Positions 32,485-39,784 of a DNA stretch of 64,000 nt are shown here, in pieces. Below the pieces are notes generated by a model. That model searched no databases. It saw only the letters and a program-made list of their open reading frames with translations, and was not told the origin of the DNA. The stretch lies in contig CAVSFF010000009.1 in NCBI GenBank assembly GCA_963727285.1, forward strand, positions 1,054,001 through 1,118,000, read 5' to 3'. The stretch comes from CAITWD01 sp963727285 (GTDB lineage: Bacteria; Actinomycetota; Thermoleophilia; Miltoncostaeales; Miltoncostaeaceae). Position numbers and translations under genes: made by a program. Position 1 is the stretch's first letter. Every line of letters begins with the position of its first letter.

Positions 32485-32506
32485 GCGGATGGGCCGTTCC
32501 GGTGGG

Positions 32507-32521
32507 TACGCTCAAGCGCGC
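32507..32521 (+). promoter_or_regulatory. Candidate leaderless promoter of dcd (-10 TACGCT)
   Basis: TACGCT (32507-32512) ends 9 nt before ATG 32522, back to back with the lipA promoter. Confidence 0.5.
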
Positions 32522-33079
32522 ATGGTTCTCTCCGACCGCACCATCCGTGAATACCTCGAGGCGGGGCGCCTTGAGATCGACCCCTACGATCCTGCGCTGG
32601 TGCAGCCGTCGTCGGTCGACGTCCGTGTGTCATCCGAGTTTCGGGTGTTCCACAACAATCGCCAGCCGTATATCGACGTGCGGCGACCGCTCGCGGACCT
32701 GACCGACGTCGTGACCATGGCCGGCGATGAGCCGTTCATCTTGCATCCGGGGGAATTCGTGCTGGGGTCGACCCTCGAGCGGGTCGCCATCCCGGACGAC
32801 CTGGTGGCCCGGCTGGAAGGCAAGTCGAGCCTCGGTCGCCTCGGTCTGCTGATCCACTCGACCGCCGGCTACATCGACCCGGGCTGGGACGGCCAGATCA
32901 CCCTCGAGCTGTCGAACGTCGCCCGCCTGCCGATCACGATCTATCCGGGCATGCCGATCGGTCAGATCTCGTTTCTGACGCTGACCACGCCGGTCGACCA
33001 GCCCTACCGCGGCAAGTACCTCGGCCAGTCCGGGCCGACGGCGTCGGAGTACCACAAGAACTTCCCCGATCAGGGGTAG
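32522..33079 (+). CDS. dcd: dCTP deaminase (possibly bifunctional dCTP deaminase-dUTPase)
   Basis: A 185-residue trimeric-type dUTPase-fold enzyme. Motifs: MVLSDRTIREYLEAGRLEIDP, QPSSVDVRVSSEFRVF, LHPGEFVLGSTLERV, and the key region LEGKSSLGRLGLLIHSTAGYIDPGW with the catalytic Glu further on in ITLELSN; PGMPIGQISF follows. It converts dCTP to dUTP, or directly to dUMP in the bifunctional actinobacterial class, for thymidylate supply. The start is set by a leaderless-type -10. It overlaps a membrane protein convergently by 10 bp. Confidence 0.94.
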   Translation: MVLSDRTIREYLEAGRLEIDPYDPALVQPSSVDVRVSSEFRVFHNNRQPYIDVRRPLADLTDVVTMAGDEPFILHPGEFVLGSTLERVAIPDDLVARLEGKSSLGRLGLLIHSTAGYIDPGWDGQITLELSNVARLPITIYPGMPIGQISFLTLTTPVDQPYRGKYLGQSGPTASEYHKNFPDQG

Positions 33080-33492
33080 TTCGAACGGCGGCCCGCCGGC
33101 CGCAACAGCGCGTTGGCGATCATCCCGCCCGCAAGCATCGCGCCCAGGCCGATGGCCGTGACGATGCCCCACGTGCGCAGCCCTCCCGGCGCAAGGGCCG
33201 GTGTGTGGCTCCGTCCCGTGACCCCGTGCACCAGGTTCGCTGCAAGTACGAACACCACATAGAAGGCGTTGGCGGCGATCCAGGCGGCAAAGGCGTTCAG
33301 GACGCGGTGCCGGATCGCCCGCATGCCCGTCAGAAAGCCGGCCACGATCCCCACGACAACCACGATCCCGATTCGGATCATCAGCTCGCGCGGGCCGGCG
33401 ACCACAAGGCCGATGCCGCCGACCAGACCGCCCCAGGCCGCCGCGATCGGATCGATGCGGCGGGGGCGATTCGTGAGCTGGAGAGCGGTCAC
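33070..33492 (-). CDS. Four-helix membrane protein of unknown function
   Basis: A protein of about 140 residues with four hydrophobic stretches: AAAWGGLVGGIGLVVAG, IRIGIVVVVGIVAGFLTGM, AAWIAANAFYVVFVLAANLV and WGIVTAIGLGAMLAGGMIAN. Basic residues flank the helices. I do not recognise the family. GTG 33492 is preferred over ATG 33501 because minus-strand TAGCAT (33500-33505) ends 7 nt before it; with ATG 33501 the start would lie inside the hexamer. It is divergent from tatA and convergent with dcd. Confidence 0.6.
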   Translation of the reverse strand: MTALQLTNRPRRIDPIAAAWGGLVGGIGLVVAGPRELMIRIGIVVVVGIVAGFLTGMRAIRHRVLNAFAAWIAANAFYVVFVLAANLVHGVTGRSHTPALAPGGLRTWGIVTAIGLGAMLAGGMIANALLRPAGRRSNYP

Positions 33493-33505
33493 AGCGGTCA
33501 TGCTA
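33493..33505 (-). promoter_or_regulatory. Candidate leaderless promoter (-10 TAGCAT)
   Basis: Minus-strand TAGCAT (33500-33505) ends 7 nt before GTG 33492. The plus strand just beside it reads TACCCT (33506-33511), a possible promoter for tatA with a 40-nt leader. Confidence 0.4.
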
Positions 33506-33560
33506 CCCTGAGTCCGTCTCCTGCCCGGCCCATGGGCATTCGCATACCAACGAGGCACTG

Positions 33561-33885
33561 TTGGACATCCAGCCTTGGCACCTGATCGTGCTGCTCATCA
33601 TCGTGCTTGCTGCTCTTCGGCGCGAAGCGCCTGCCTGAAGTCGGACGGAGCCTCGGCAGCAGCGCACGCGAGTTCAAGAAGGGCATCTCCGGCGACGAGG
33701 CCCCGCCGCCGGCCGAGTCTGCCCAGCCCGCACCGCACCAGCGCCTGCCCGAAGTCGGGCGGACCCTCGGAGACAGCGCACGCGAGTTCAAGAAGGGCCT
33801 CACCGGCGATGAGACCCCGCCCACCGGCGAGTCGGCGGACGCCGCGCCGAAGCCGTCGGACACACACGACGTCGAGCAGCACTAG
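33561..33885 (+). pseudogene. tatA: Twin-arginine translocase subunit TatA with duplicated tail, frameshifted at residue 16
   Basis: From TTG 33561 the frame reads MDIQPWHLIVLLIIVL, the TatA transmembrane helix, then similarity moves one base into the frame LLLFGAKRLPEVGRSLGSS. Removing one base near 33608 restores a 107-residue TatA with the FGAKRLPE hinge. The amphipathic-helix region occurs twice: RLPEVGRSLGSSAREFKKG and RLPEVGRTLGDSAREFKKG, 38 residues (114 bp) apart. A second such helix is not part of the usual TatA plan. The break may be a sequencing error. The next gene overlaps its end. Confidence 0.75.
33628..33855 (+). repeat. 114-bp tandem duplication inside tatA
   Basis: Two consecutive 114-bp units, 33628-33741 and 33742-33855, encode near-identical 38-residue segments. 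Both share the unbroken DNA AGCGCACGCGAGTTCAAGAA, so the duplication appears fairly recent or is under selection to stay similar. Confidence 0.8.
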
Positions 33886-35208
33886 CGCACTTCTCGCCGC
33901 CGATTGGATCGTCCACGGCGACGGTCTGGTCACCCGCCAAGGCGCCGTCCTGGTCGATGCGGGGACGATTCGTGCCGTTGGCCCGCAGGATGCGCTGCGA
34001 CGCGCCCATCCCGGCGTCGAGGCCGTCGATCTCGGTGTCGTCCATCCTTGCCCCGGGCTTCGTCGACACGCACTGCCATCTCGAGTGGGCGCTGGCCGGG
34101 GGACTTGCACCCGGAGGCGAGTTCGGACGCTGGCTCGGCGCCTTCCTCGCGGCGATTGCGGTCGCCGAACCCGACTTCACGCTGGTCGCGGCGGATGTCG
34201 GGGCGCTGACCGCGCTGAGGGCCGGAACGACGACGCTCTGCGACTCGGGGCCGACCGGCGCCGGCGCAGGGGCCATGCGCCGGGTGGGCCTGACGGGGAT
34301 GTCCTGCGTCGAAGCGTTCGGCGCCGGCGGGCCGGAGACGGCCGACGCGGCGGTGGCACGCCTTCGCACGTCATACGCCCGGGTCCCGGACGAGGGCGAC
34401 GGGATTGCGATCGGGATCGCACCACACGCCCCCTATACGGTCGGCCCCGCGCTGTGGGAACGGCTGTACACCGCTGCGGAGTTCGCAGCGGTCCCGTGGA
34501 CGACCCACTTCGCCGAGTCGCCCGCCGAACTCGTGGCGATCACGACCGGCGGGGGCACCATCGCCGAGGCGTTTGCGGCGCGGTTCGGCAGCCCGGCCCG
34601 GTGGCCCGGAGCGGCAGGCGAGGGCGTCGTGGCGCGCGTTGCCCGGAGCGGCGGCCTGCGAGCGGGCACGATCGCCGCCCATTGCGTCCAGCTGACTCCG
34701 GACGAGCCCCGGATCCTGGCCGATCACGGGGTGGCGGTGGCCCATTGCCCGATCTCCAACGCGAATCTGGGCTGTGGCGTTGCTCCGCTCGAGGTGCTCT
34801 GGGACGCCGGGGTCCGGGTCGGTCTCGGTACGGACAGCCCTGCGAGCGCGGGAAGCTACGACCTCCGGGCCGAGGCGCGTGCGTGTGGCCTGGTGCATCG
34901 GGCCGCCGGAGCACAAATCCGGCCGCAGGACCTCGTGCGCCTGATGACGCTCGGCGGCGCCGAGGCCCTCGGTCGGGAGCATGAGATCGGCACCCTGGAG
35001 CCCGGGAAAGCGTGCCGACATCGTCGCCGTCGACGTCCCGGCGGCAATCGCCGGGGCGGACCCGCACATCGCGTTGCTCGATCCCGGGGCCCGGATCACG
35101 GGGGTGTGGACCGCCGGCGTGCGGCGGTTCGGCGATGGGGCCGTGGCGGGCGTCGACGAGGCGGCGATTTCCGCCCGTGCCCGCAAGGCACGGGCCAGCG
35201 TCTGTTAG
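33866..35208 (+). pseudogene. Amidohydrolase, candidate aminodeoxyfutalosine deaminase (MqnX-like), with two frameshifts
   Basis: Three frames join into one amidohydrolase of about 445 residues if a base is dropped near 34037 and another at 35010. Order: LAADWIVHGDGLVTRQGAVL; then APGFVDTHCHLEWALAGG (metal HxH), GIAPHAPYT, WTTHFAES, and GTDSPASAG (catalytic Asp); then EPGKRADIVAVDV. This is the ATZ/TRZ/deaminase branch. Family members deaminate aminodeoxyfutalosine in some futalosine organisms, and mqnA and mqnC lie 5 kb away, hence the proposal. No normal start codon is visible in the first frame, so the 5' end is uncertain. Confidence 0.65.
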
Positions 35209-35219
35209 CGTGCCTGCCC
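35206..35219 (+). promoter_or_regulatory. Candidate leaderless promoter (-10 TAGCGT)
   Basis: TAGCGT at 35206-35211, beginning in the stop codon of the amidohydrolase, ends 8 nt before ATG 35220. Confidence 0.45.
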
Positions 35220-35339
35220 ATGTTCTTTGACGACATCGACCACCCCCGTCGCGTGCGCGTCATGGCCGCCGTCACGGCGGTCCTGTTCGTGATCGGGATG
35301 GTCGTGCTCGTCGTCGTCGCGGCCTGGGGTACGCCCTAA
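35220..35339 (+). CDS. 39-residue single-span membrane protein
   Basis: A very small protein, MFFDDIDHPRRVRVMAAV at the start, then one transmembrane helix at about 15-36 (VTAVLFVIGMVVLVVVAAWG). A charged N terminus followed by a single helix suggests an inner-membrane subunit or regulator, but I do not recognise it. The start is supported by a leaderless-type promoter. It lies between the amidohydrolase and the TPR protein, each with its own promoter-like hexamer. Confidence 0.5.
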   Translation: MFFDDIDHPRRVRVMAAVTAVLFVIGMVVLVVVAAWGTP

Positions 35340-35414
35340 CCCGGCTCCAGGACGCCGGCGACGGACGCCGGCCGACCGAGACGGCGCGATGGCGGCCGGC
35401 CCCGAGCGGTGTGT

Positions 35415-35428
35415 TAGCGTGGGCGCCA
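35415..35428 (+). promoter_or_regulatory. Candidate leaderless promoter of the TPR protein (-10 TAGCGT)
   Basis: TAGCGT at 35415-35420 ends 8 nt before GTG 35429. The 10-mer TGTTAGCGTG containing it is identical to that at the previous promoter. Confidence 0.5.
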
Positions 35429-36358
35429 GTGCTTCTGGACCAAAAGCGCACCAAGCGCTGGGCGCGGATTCTCGCGATCTTCACGTCACTCGCGTTCGTG
35501 GGTGGGGGCATCGTGCTGATCCTCGTCTCGGCGTTCGGTAGCCCGTCGTCATCGAGCAGCCAGCTCATCAGCGACGCGAAATCGGCCGTTACCGCGAGCC
35601 CGAACAGCGTTCAGGCCTGGGACGATCTGGCGACCGCATACCAGGCCGCCAACAAGAACACGGACGCGATTACGGCGGCCATGCACGCCGCCAAGCTCGA
35701 TCCGTCGGACAAGACATCCGCCCTCACGCTTGCTCAGCTCTATACGACGACAGGGCAGCCGGCGGCGGCGATTGCTGCCGTCGAGGCCTATACCAAGCGT
35801 GTGCCGAGCGACCCGGACGGCTGGGCTCAGCTCGGGCAGTTGGCCGACAACTCCGGCAACGCGGCGCTCGCCTATTCGGCGTACCAGCGCTATCTGACGG
35901 TGGCCCCGCCCGGGGCGACGCCGACCGCGGTCCGCGGGCATCTTCCCGTGCTCGCGAAGGTCCGCGCAGCGCAGGCGGTCACGACGGCGCAGCCCAAGAA
36001 CGCGGCCGCGTGGGACGCCCTCACGGCGGCGTATCTGGCCGAGCAGAATCTCAGCGGCGCACTGACGGCGGCGGTCAGGGCGACGACCCTGGCCCCGCAC
36101 AACGCCGCCTACATGAGTCGCATGGCCTCGATTTATACGAGTGCCGGCCAGGCCGCGGCAGCGGCGCAGCTGGCGTTGGGATTCACGACCCGGAACCCGA
36201 AGAACGCCGACGGCTTCTACGATCTCGGGCGGCTCTCGCAGGCGGCGGCCAACAAGAAGCAGGCGATCGCCGCCTACAAGAAGTACCTCGTGTTGGCGTC
36301 GAACGGTCCGCATGCGGCGGCAGCGAAGGCGCAGCTGAAGAAGCTCGGGGCGAGCTAG
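35429..36358 (+). CDS. Membrane-anchored tetratricopeptide-repeat protein
   Basis: A 309-residue protein with a basic N terminus (LLDQKRTKRWARI), a transmembrane helix at about 16-38 and an extracytoplasmic helical-repeat region. TPR-like units include SVQAWDDLATAYQAANKNTD, DPDGWAQLGQLADNSGNAA, NAAAWDALTAAYLAEQNLSG, and NADGFYDLGRLSQAAANKK. Such anchored TPR proteins act as assembly scaffolds, for example in cytochrome c or envelope complexes; the partner is unknown. The GTG start is fixed by a -10 hexamer 8 nt upstream. A tRNA gene follows in the same direction. Confidence 0.82.
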   Translation: MLLDQKRTKRWARILAIFTSLAFVGGGIVLILVSAFGSPSSSSSQLISDAKSAVTASPNSVQAWDDLATAYQAANKNTDAITAAMHAAKLDPSDKTSALTLAQLYTTTGQPAAAIAAVEAYTKRVPSDPDGWAQLGQLADNSGNAALAYSAYQRYLTVAPPGATPTAVRGHLPVLAKVRAAQAVTTAQPKNAAAWDALTAAYLAEQNLSGALTAAVRATTLAPHNAAYMSRMASIYTSAGQAAAAAQLALGFTTRNPKNADGFYDLGRLSQAAANKKQAIAAYKKYLVLASNGPHAAAAKAQLKKLGAS

Positions 36359-36391
36359 GCCGACACCGCCTGAATCGCGTTGTCGGATTGG

Positions 36392-36407
36392 TAGGATGTC
36401 CGCCCTC
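36392..36407 (+). promoter_or_regulatory. Candidate promoter of tRNA-Lys (-10 TAGGAT)
   Basis: TAGGAT at 36392-36397 ends 10 nt before the tRNA, as expected for a promoter with a very short precursor leader. Confidence 0.5.
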
Positions 36408-36480
36408 GGGCCGTTAGCTCAGCTGGTAGAGCAGGGGACTCTTAATCCCAAGGTCGTAGGTTCGATCCCTACACGGCCCA
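36408..36480 (+). tRNA. tRNA-Lys (anticodon CTT)
   Basis: A 73-nt cloverleaf. The acceptor stem GGGCCGT pairs with ACGGCCC, followed by discriminator A. The D arm is GCTC-AGCTGGTA-GAGC, the anticodon loop is CTCTTAA with anticodon CTT, and the T arm is GTAGG-TTCGATC-CCTAC. CCA is not encoded. The first anticodon-stem pair is G-A, a mismatch. No integrase or 3' tRNA repeat was found nearby. Confidence 0.95.
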
Positions 36481-36685
36481 TTTTCGAGATCGCTTGAGCC
36501 AAGAGTGATCTCACCACACCCAAGCGAGAGCCCGATTCGCTCCGGGCCCAGTGTGGGGCAATGTAGGAACAGCAGGCGCGCCGCCGCCCCCGGCGTCCAG
36601 CTGGCACCGTCTCGTCGATTCCCCGTCGACGGCGCTCCCATGCGGTCCTGAGGAGGTCGTCCGCGCCGCGAGAGGGAACAGGGGA

Positions 36686-37048
36686 CTACCCGGCCGGTGG
36701 CTGCGTTTCCCGCAAGACCTCGGCGAGCACGTGGGCGTTGTTGTGCAGTTGGTCTCGGGCCGCGTAGACAAGCGTGAGCGGGCCCTCGACCGCCCGCTCG
36801 CGAAGGCGCTCGACAGCTGCGTCGTGCGCGGCGAGCTCGCTGCGGTACCGCGCCCGGAATTCAGCGAATCGTGCAGGGTCGTGGGCGAACCACCGGCGCA
36901 GCGGCGCCGAGGGTGCCAGGTCTTTGGCCCACTCGTCAAGCGCCGCCGTGGCGCGGCTGACCCCACGCGGCCACAGGGCGTCGACGAGCACCCGCCACCC
37001 GTCGTCGGGGGCGGGTGCCTCGTAGACGCGCTTGAGTCGGAGATCCAT
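36686..37048 (-). CDS. DUF488 family protein
   Basis: A 120-residue protein. It starts MDLRLKRVYEAPAPDDGWRV, followed by the DUF488 signature VDALWPRGVSRATAALDEWAKDLAPS and LRRWFAHDPARFAEFRARYRSEL, and ends with LTLVYAARDQLHNNAHVLAEVL. These are conserved across the family; the biochemical function of this group is not established. It begins an apparent accessory block 200 nt after tRNA-Lys. No good ribosome site precedes the ATG. Confidence 0.85.
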   Translation of the reverse strand: MDLRLKRVYEAPAPDDGWRVLVDALWPRGVSRATAALDEWAKDLAPSAPLRRWFAHDPARFAEFRARYRSELAAHDAAVERLRERAVEGPLTLVYAARDQLHNNAHVLAEVLRETQPPAG

Positions 37049-37203
37049 GCCGTCCACCGCTCGGTTTCTCTGCCAGATCATTCTGGCCGGTGGGAGCGGT
37101 AGGTGCCCGAACTGTCGGCACCCGGTGTCGAGGCCGCTCCGCACGGTGTCGCGGCGATCGCCCGCACCGCGCAGTGTCCCTCGAGGGGATGGGCGGCCGA
37201 ACC

Positions 37204-38640
37204 TCAGCGGTTGGGTTCAGATTCCAGGACGAACTCCTGCCGACCACGACCCGCCGCTTCCGCGATCCGCTGGTCGGTCACGGATCGACTCGCAGTCGGC
37301 TGGCGGCCGAGGGTGAGCAGGGTCGCGCCGGCGCATACGGCTGCACCGGCCATGAAGATCCAGCCGGAGCGCAGTCCGTCGAGCATCGACGGATTCGATC
37401 CGAGGATGGCGACCAGGGCGGCAACACCGGCGACACCGCCGATCTGCCGCGCCATGTTGAAGATCGCGCTGCCCGTGGCTGCGCGAGATGCGGGCAAGTC
37501 CGACACCGCTGCGCCGGCGAGCACGGGGAACGTCAATGCAACGCCGATGCCGACCATAACCATCGGCCAGAGCATCTCGCCAAGGTAATCGGGCGAAGCG
37601 TCTGCGGTCGCCGCCCACCATCCACACGCTGCAGCGAACAGCAGGACGCCCGGAATCGCGACGGTGCGTGGTCCAAGGCGACCGGCAACAGCTCCCGCGG
37701 GCCAGGAGAAGATGGCGACCATCAGCGGACCGGGCGCGATGGCAACGCCGGCCTGCACCACCGAGTAGTGCCAGACCTCGGTGAAGAACAAGACGCTCGC
37801 GAGGAGGAGCGGGAAGAACCCCATCGAGAACATGAAGACGCTGATGTTGGCGGTGCGTGTCGCCCGAACGCGCAGGAGTGCCAGCTCGATGACGGGGGCG
37901 GGGTGCCGAGCCGATCGCGCCACGAAGATGACCATCGCGGCCGCCGCCACGACGACCGTTGCCACGAATTGAGTGCTGGTCCAGCCCCAACTCCCGCCCT
38001 TGACGATGCCAAGGGCAAGCGCGCCGACGCCCAGGCACATCAGGAGCGCGCCGAGTACGTCTGGCCGCGGTCCCGGGGCCGAATCCCGCGACTCACGCAG
38101 GATGAGCAGTCCGGCGACGAGGGTCACGCCACCGATCGGAAGATTCACCAGGAATACCCACCGCCAACTGACGGCGACCAGGAGCCCGCCGATGACCGGC
38201 CCCAACGTCGCGGCCATTGCGGCCCCCGCTGTCCACACTCCGATTGCCGCCCGCCGACGATCGGGTGCGAATTCGGGCAACAACAGGGCGAGCGATGTCG
38301 GAATCATGACCGCTGCGCCAGCCGCCTGGAGCACTCGGGCGGCGACGAGTGCTGTGACATCCGGGGCGGCCGCGCATAGCACCGAGCCCAGCAGAAAGAC
38401 GCCCATACCCCACAGAAACATCCGCTTGCGCCCGAGGCGGTCAGCGAATCGTCCGGCGGGGACAAGCAACGCGGCAAACACGATCGCGTAGCCGTTGAGC
38501 ACCCAGGACAGACCGGAGACGCCCACGTCGGGAAAGTCGGCGTGGATCGCAGGGAACGCGATATTCACGATGAACAGATCGAGATTTGCGAGGAAGGCGC
38601 CTGCGGTGACGACGATGAGTACTTGCCAGTGACGGGCCAT
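37204..38640 (-). CDS. MFS multidrug efflux transporter, DHA2 (EmrB/QacA) family
   Basis: A 478-residue transporter with about 14 hydrophobic helices. It has LDLFIVNIAFPAIHADF in the first helix, the motif-A loop GRFADRLGRKRMFLWG, and RVLQAAGAAVMIPTSLALL and GPVIGGLLVAVSWRWVFLVN (motif C region), all typical of 14-helix proton-driven drug exporters. The substrate is unknown. AGGA 8 nt upstream supports the ATG at 38640. It diverges from an HxlR regulator; the shared 96-bp region contains a consensus-spaced promoter and two operator-like repeats. Confidence 0.9.
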   Translation of the reverse strand: MARHWQVLIVVTAGAFLANLDLFIVNIAFPAIHADFPDVGVSGLSWVLNGYAIVFAALLVPAGRFADRLGRKRMFLWGMGVFLLGSVLCAAAPDVTALVAARVLQAAGAAVMIPTSLALLLPEFAPDRRRAAIGVWTAGAAMAATLGPVIGGLLVAVSWRWVFLVNLPIGGVTLVAGLLILRESRDSAPGPRPDVLGALLMCLGVGALALGIVKGGSWGWTSTQFVATVVVAAAAMVIFVARSARHPAPVIELALLRVRATRTANISVFMFSMGFFPLLLASVLFFTEVWHYSVVQAGVAIAPGPLMVAIFSWPAGAVAGRLGPRTVAIPGVLLFAAACGWWAATADASPDYLGEMLWPMVMVGIGVALTFPVLAGAAVSDLPASRAATGSAIFNMARQIGGVAGVAALVAILGSNPSMLDGLRSGWIFMAGAAVCAGATLLTLGRQPTASRSVTDQRIAEAAGRGRQEFVLESEPNR

Positions 38641-38654
38641 TGAATCCGTCCTAA

Positions 38655-38669
38655 GTTGGATATTCCAAC
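38655..38669. promoter_or_regulatory. Operator-like inverted repeat 1 (HxlR site)
   Basis: GTTGGATATTCCAAC is a near-perfect palindrome with GTTGGA and TCCAAC half-sites. It falls in the leader of the efflux gene. Its centre is 43 bp, about four helical turns, from repeat 2. Confidence 0.6.
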
Positions 38670-38682
38670 GAACTCATGAGCC

Positions 38683-38711
38683 ACTGTAGGCAAGTAAGTT
38701 GGAAAATACAA
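38683..38711 (-). promoter_or_regulatory. Promoter of the efflux transporter
   Basis: On the minus strand TTGTAT (38706-38711) and TACAGT (38683-38688) are separated by exactly 17 nt. The -35 hexamer lies within operator-like repeat 2. Confidence 0.6.
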
Positions 38712-38712
38712 C
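38698..38712. promoter_or_regulatory. Operator-like inverted repeat 2 (HxlR site)
   Basis: GTTGGAAAATACAAC shares the GTTG...CAAC ends of repeat 1. It covers the -35 of the efflux promoter and the likely -35 zone of the divergent regulator. Confidence 0.55.
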
Positions 38713-38723
38713 TCACTGCTTGA

Positions 38724-38736
38724 TATCCTGCTCGAC
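38724..38736 (+). promoter_or_regulatory. Candidate leaderless promoter of the HxlR regulator (-10 TATCCT)
   Basis: TATCCT (38724-38729) ends 7 nt before ATG 38737; TTGGAA at 38699-38704 may be the -35 with a 19-nt spacer. Confidence 0.5.
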
Positions 38737-39177
38737 ATGGCCAACGAACCGCGTGTGTGCTCGGTAGCGCGAACCCTCGACGTCGTCGGCGAGCGTTGGG
38801 CGCTGCTTGTGGTCCGGGAGGCCTTCCTCGGGAGCCACCGCTTCGACGAGATTCAGCGGAACACCGGAGCGCCACGGGACATCCTCGCCGCCCGGCTCAA
38901 GAAGCTCGTCGACCAGGGGATCATGGAGCGGAGGCCCTATCAGGACCGACCCCCGCGCTTCGAGTACCACCTGACCGCCGCCGGCGAGGATCTCTATCCG
39001 GTCATTACCGCGCTGCGGCAGTGGGGTGATCGGCACGTGAACTTGCCCGGGACTCCTCCGCCGACGTTCGAGCACGCCTGCGGGGGTGCCGACCCGGGTC
39101 TCTTCGTCTGTCCGGACTGCCGAGAGCCCGTTGCACCGGGCTCCTATCGGCGCCGACCCGCGCCGGCATCGGGCTGA
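38737..39177 (+). CDS. HxlR-family transcriptional regulator
   Basis: A 146-residue winged-helix regulator. The core reads CSVARTLDVVGERWALLVVREAF, FDEIQRNTGAPRDILAARLKKLVDQG and RRPYQDRPPRFEYHLTAAG. HxlR proteins bind as dimers to palindromic sites. The C terminus carries three cysteines (ACGG, and VCPDCRE) found in many members of this subgroup. Divergent orientation and two operator-like repeats in the gap suggest it represses itself and the neighbouring efflux pump; inducer unknown. Confidence 0.88.
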   Translation: MANEPRVCSVARTLDVVGERWALLVVREAFLGSHRFDEIQRNTGAPRDILAARLKKLVDQGIMERRPYQDRPPRFEYHLTAAGEDLYPVITALRQWGDRHVNLPGTPPPTFEHACGGADPGLFVCPDCREPVAPGSYRRRPAPASG

Positions 39178-39213
39178 GACCACTCTCCGCGCGGTCGGGC
39201 TCGTGTGCCCGGA

Positions 39214-39747
39214 TCAGCGACCTCGTGGCACGTCCGGTGGCCAGACCGGCGAGCTGATGACCCCTGGGTGCGCCTTCTCAAACAGTTGCGCCAGGCGATC
39301 CAGCTCGCGCGGCGTGAGACGCCCAAGGTATGTCTCGCGTACTGCCTCGTGATGATGGACCTGTGCCCGACGCAGCGTCTCGAGGCCGGCTCGGGTGAGC
39401 GCAGCGAGCGATCCCCGCCCGTCGCTCGGGTCGGGTTCGCGGTTCACGAGCCCGCGGTCTTCAAGCCCCGCGACGACCCGCGTGATGCCGCTCGGACTGA
39501 GGTGTCGTTGGAGGCCGAGGTCCGACATCCGGAGGCGCATGTCCGGGGCGCCGACGAGGGTGATGAGCACGCCGTAGTCGGCGAGGGTGATTTCCCCCGC
39601 CGCGCGAAGCCGTCTGTCGATCTCCCGCATCGCGGTCTGTCGGAGCCGGATAAGCCCCCGCCACGCCCGGAATTCCGCCGGCGAGAACGCGTCGGCTTCG
39701 GGAAGCTCGTCGACCCAGCCGTCAGAATCGCGCGAAGTACTTGACAA
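39214..39747 (-). CDS. MarR-family transcriptional regulator
   Basis: A 177-residue regulator with the MarR winged helix: TLADYGVLITLVGAPDMRLR, then MSDLGLQRHLSPSGITRVVAG for helix-turn-helix and LEDRGLVNREPDPSDGRGSL for the wing, followed by a dimerisation helix. TTG 39747 is my best start; no ATG or GTG fits before the domain, although the open frame continues upstream. It diverges from an ABM-like gene, and the gap holds two AAGTA/TACTT inverted repeats, likely its operators. Confidence 0.83.
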   Translation of the reverse strand: MSSTSRDSDGWVDELPEADAFSPAEFRAWRGLIRLRQTAMREIDRRLRAAGEITLADYGVLITLVGAPDMRLRMSDLGLQRHLSPSGITRVVAGLEDRGLVNREPDPSDGRGSLAALTRAGLETLRRAQVHHHEAVRETYLGRLTPRELDRLAQLFEKAHPGVISSPVWPPDVPRGR

Positions 39748-39769
39748 TGTGAAGTAAAACTCCAATAGT
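39741..39769 (+). promoter_or_regulatory. Promoter of the ABM-like gene
   Basis: A perfect -35 TTGACA (39741-39746) and AATAGT (39764-39769) are spaced by 17 nt. This is the only exact TTGACA found in a proper promoter arrangement in the window. The -35 touches the regulator start codon. Confidence 0.55.
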
Positions 39770-39775
39770 TTACTT
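39752..39775. promoter_or_regulatory. MarR operator-like inverted repeat A
   Basis: AAGTAAA (39752-39758) and TTTACTT (39769-39775) form arms of an inverted repeat with a 10-bp centre. It covers the spacer and -10 of the ABM-gene promoter, a position suited to repression. Confidence 0.55.
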
Positions 39776-39784
39776 GCAGGTGTG

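Noticed and set aside
28249..35010. Programmed +1 frameshifting as explanation for the broken genes
   Set aside because: The five sites share no slippery sequence, stop codon arrangement or downstream structure.
36408..36480. tRNA-Lys as the attachment site of a mobile island covering 36.5-41.5 kb
   Set aside because: No integrase, no repeated tRNA 3' end and no transposase was found; the accessory character rests on gene content only.
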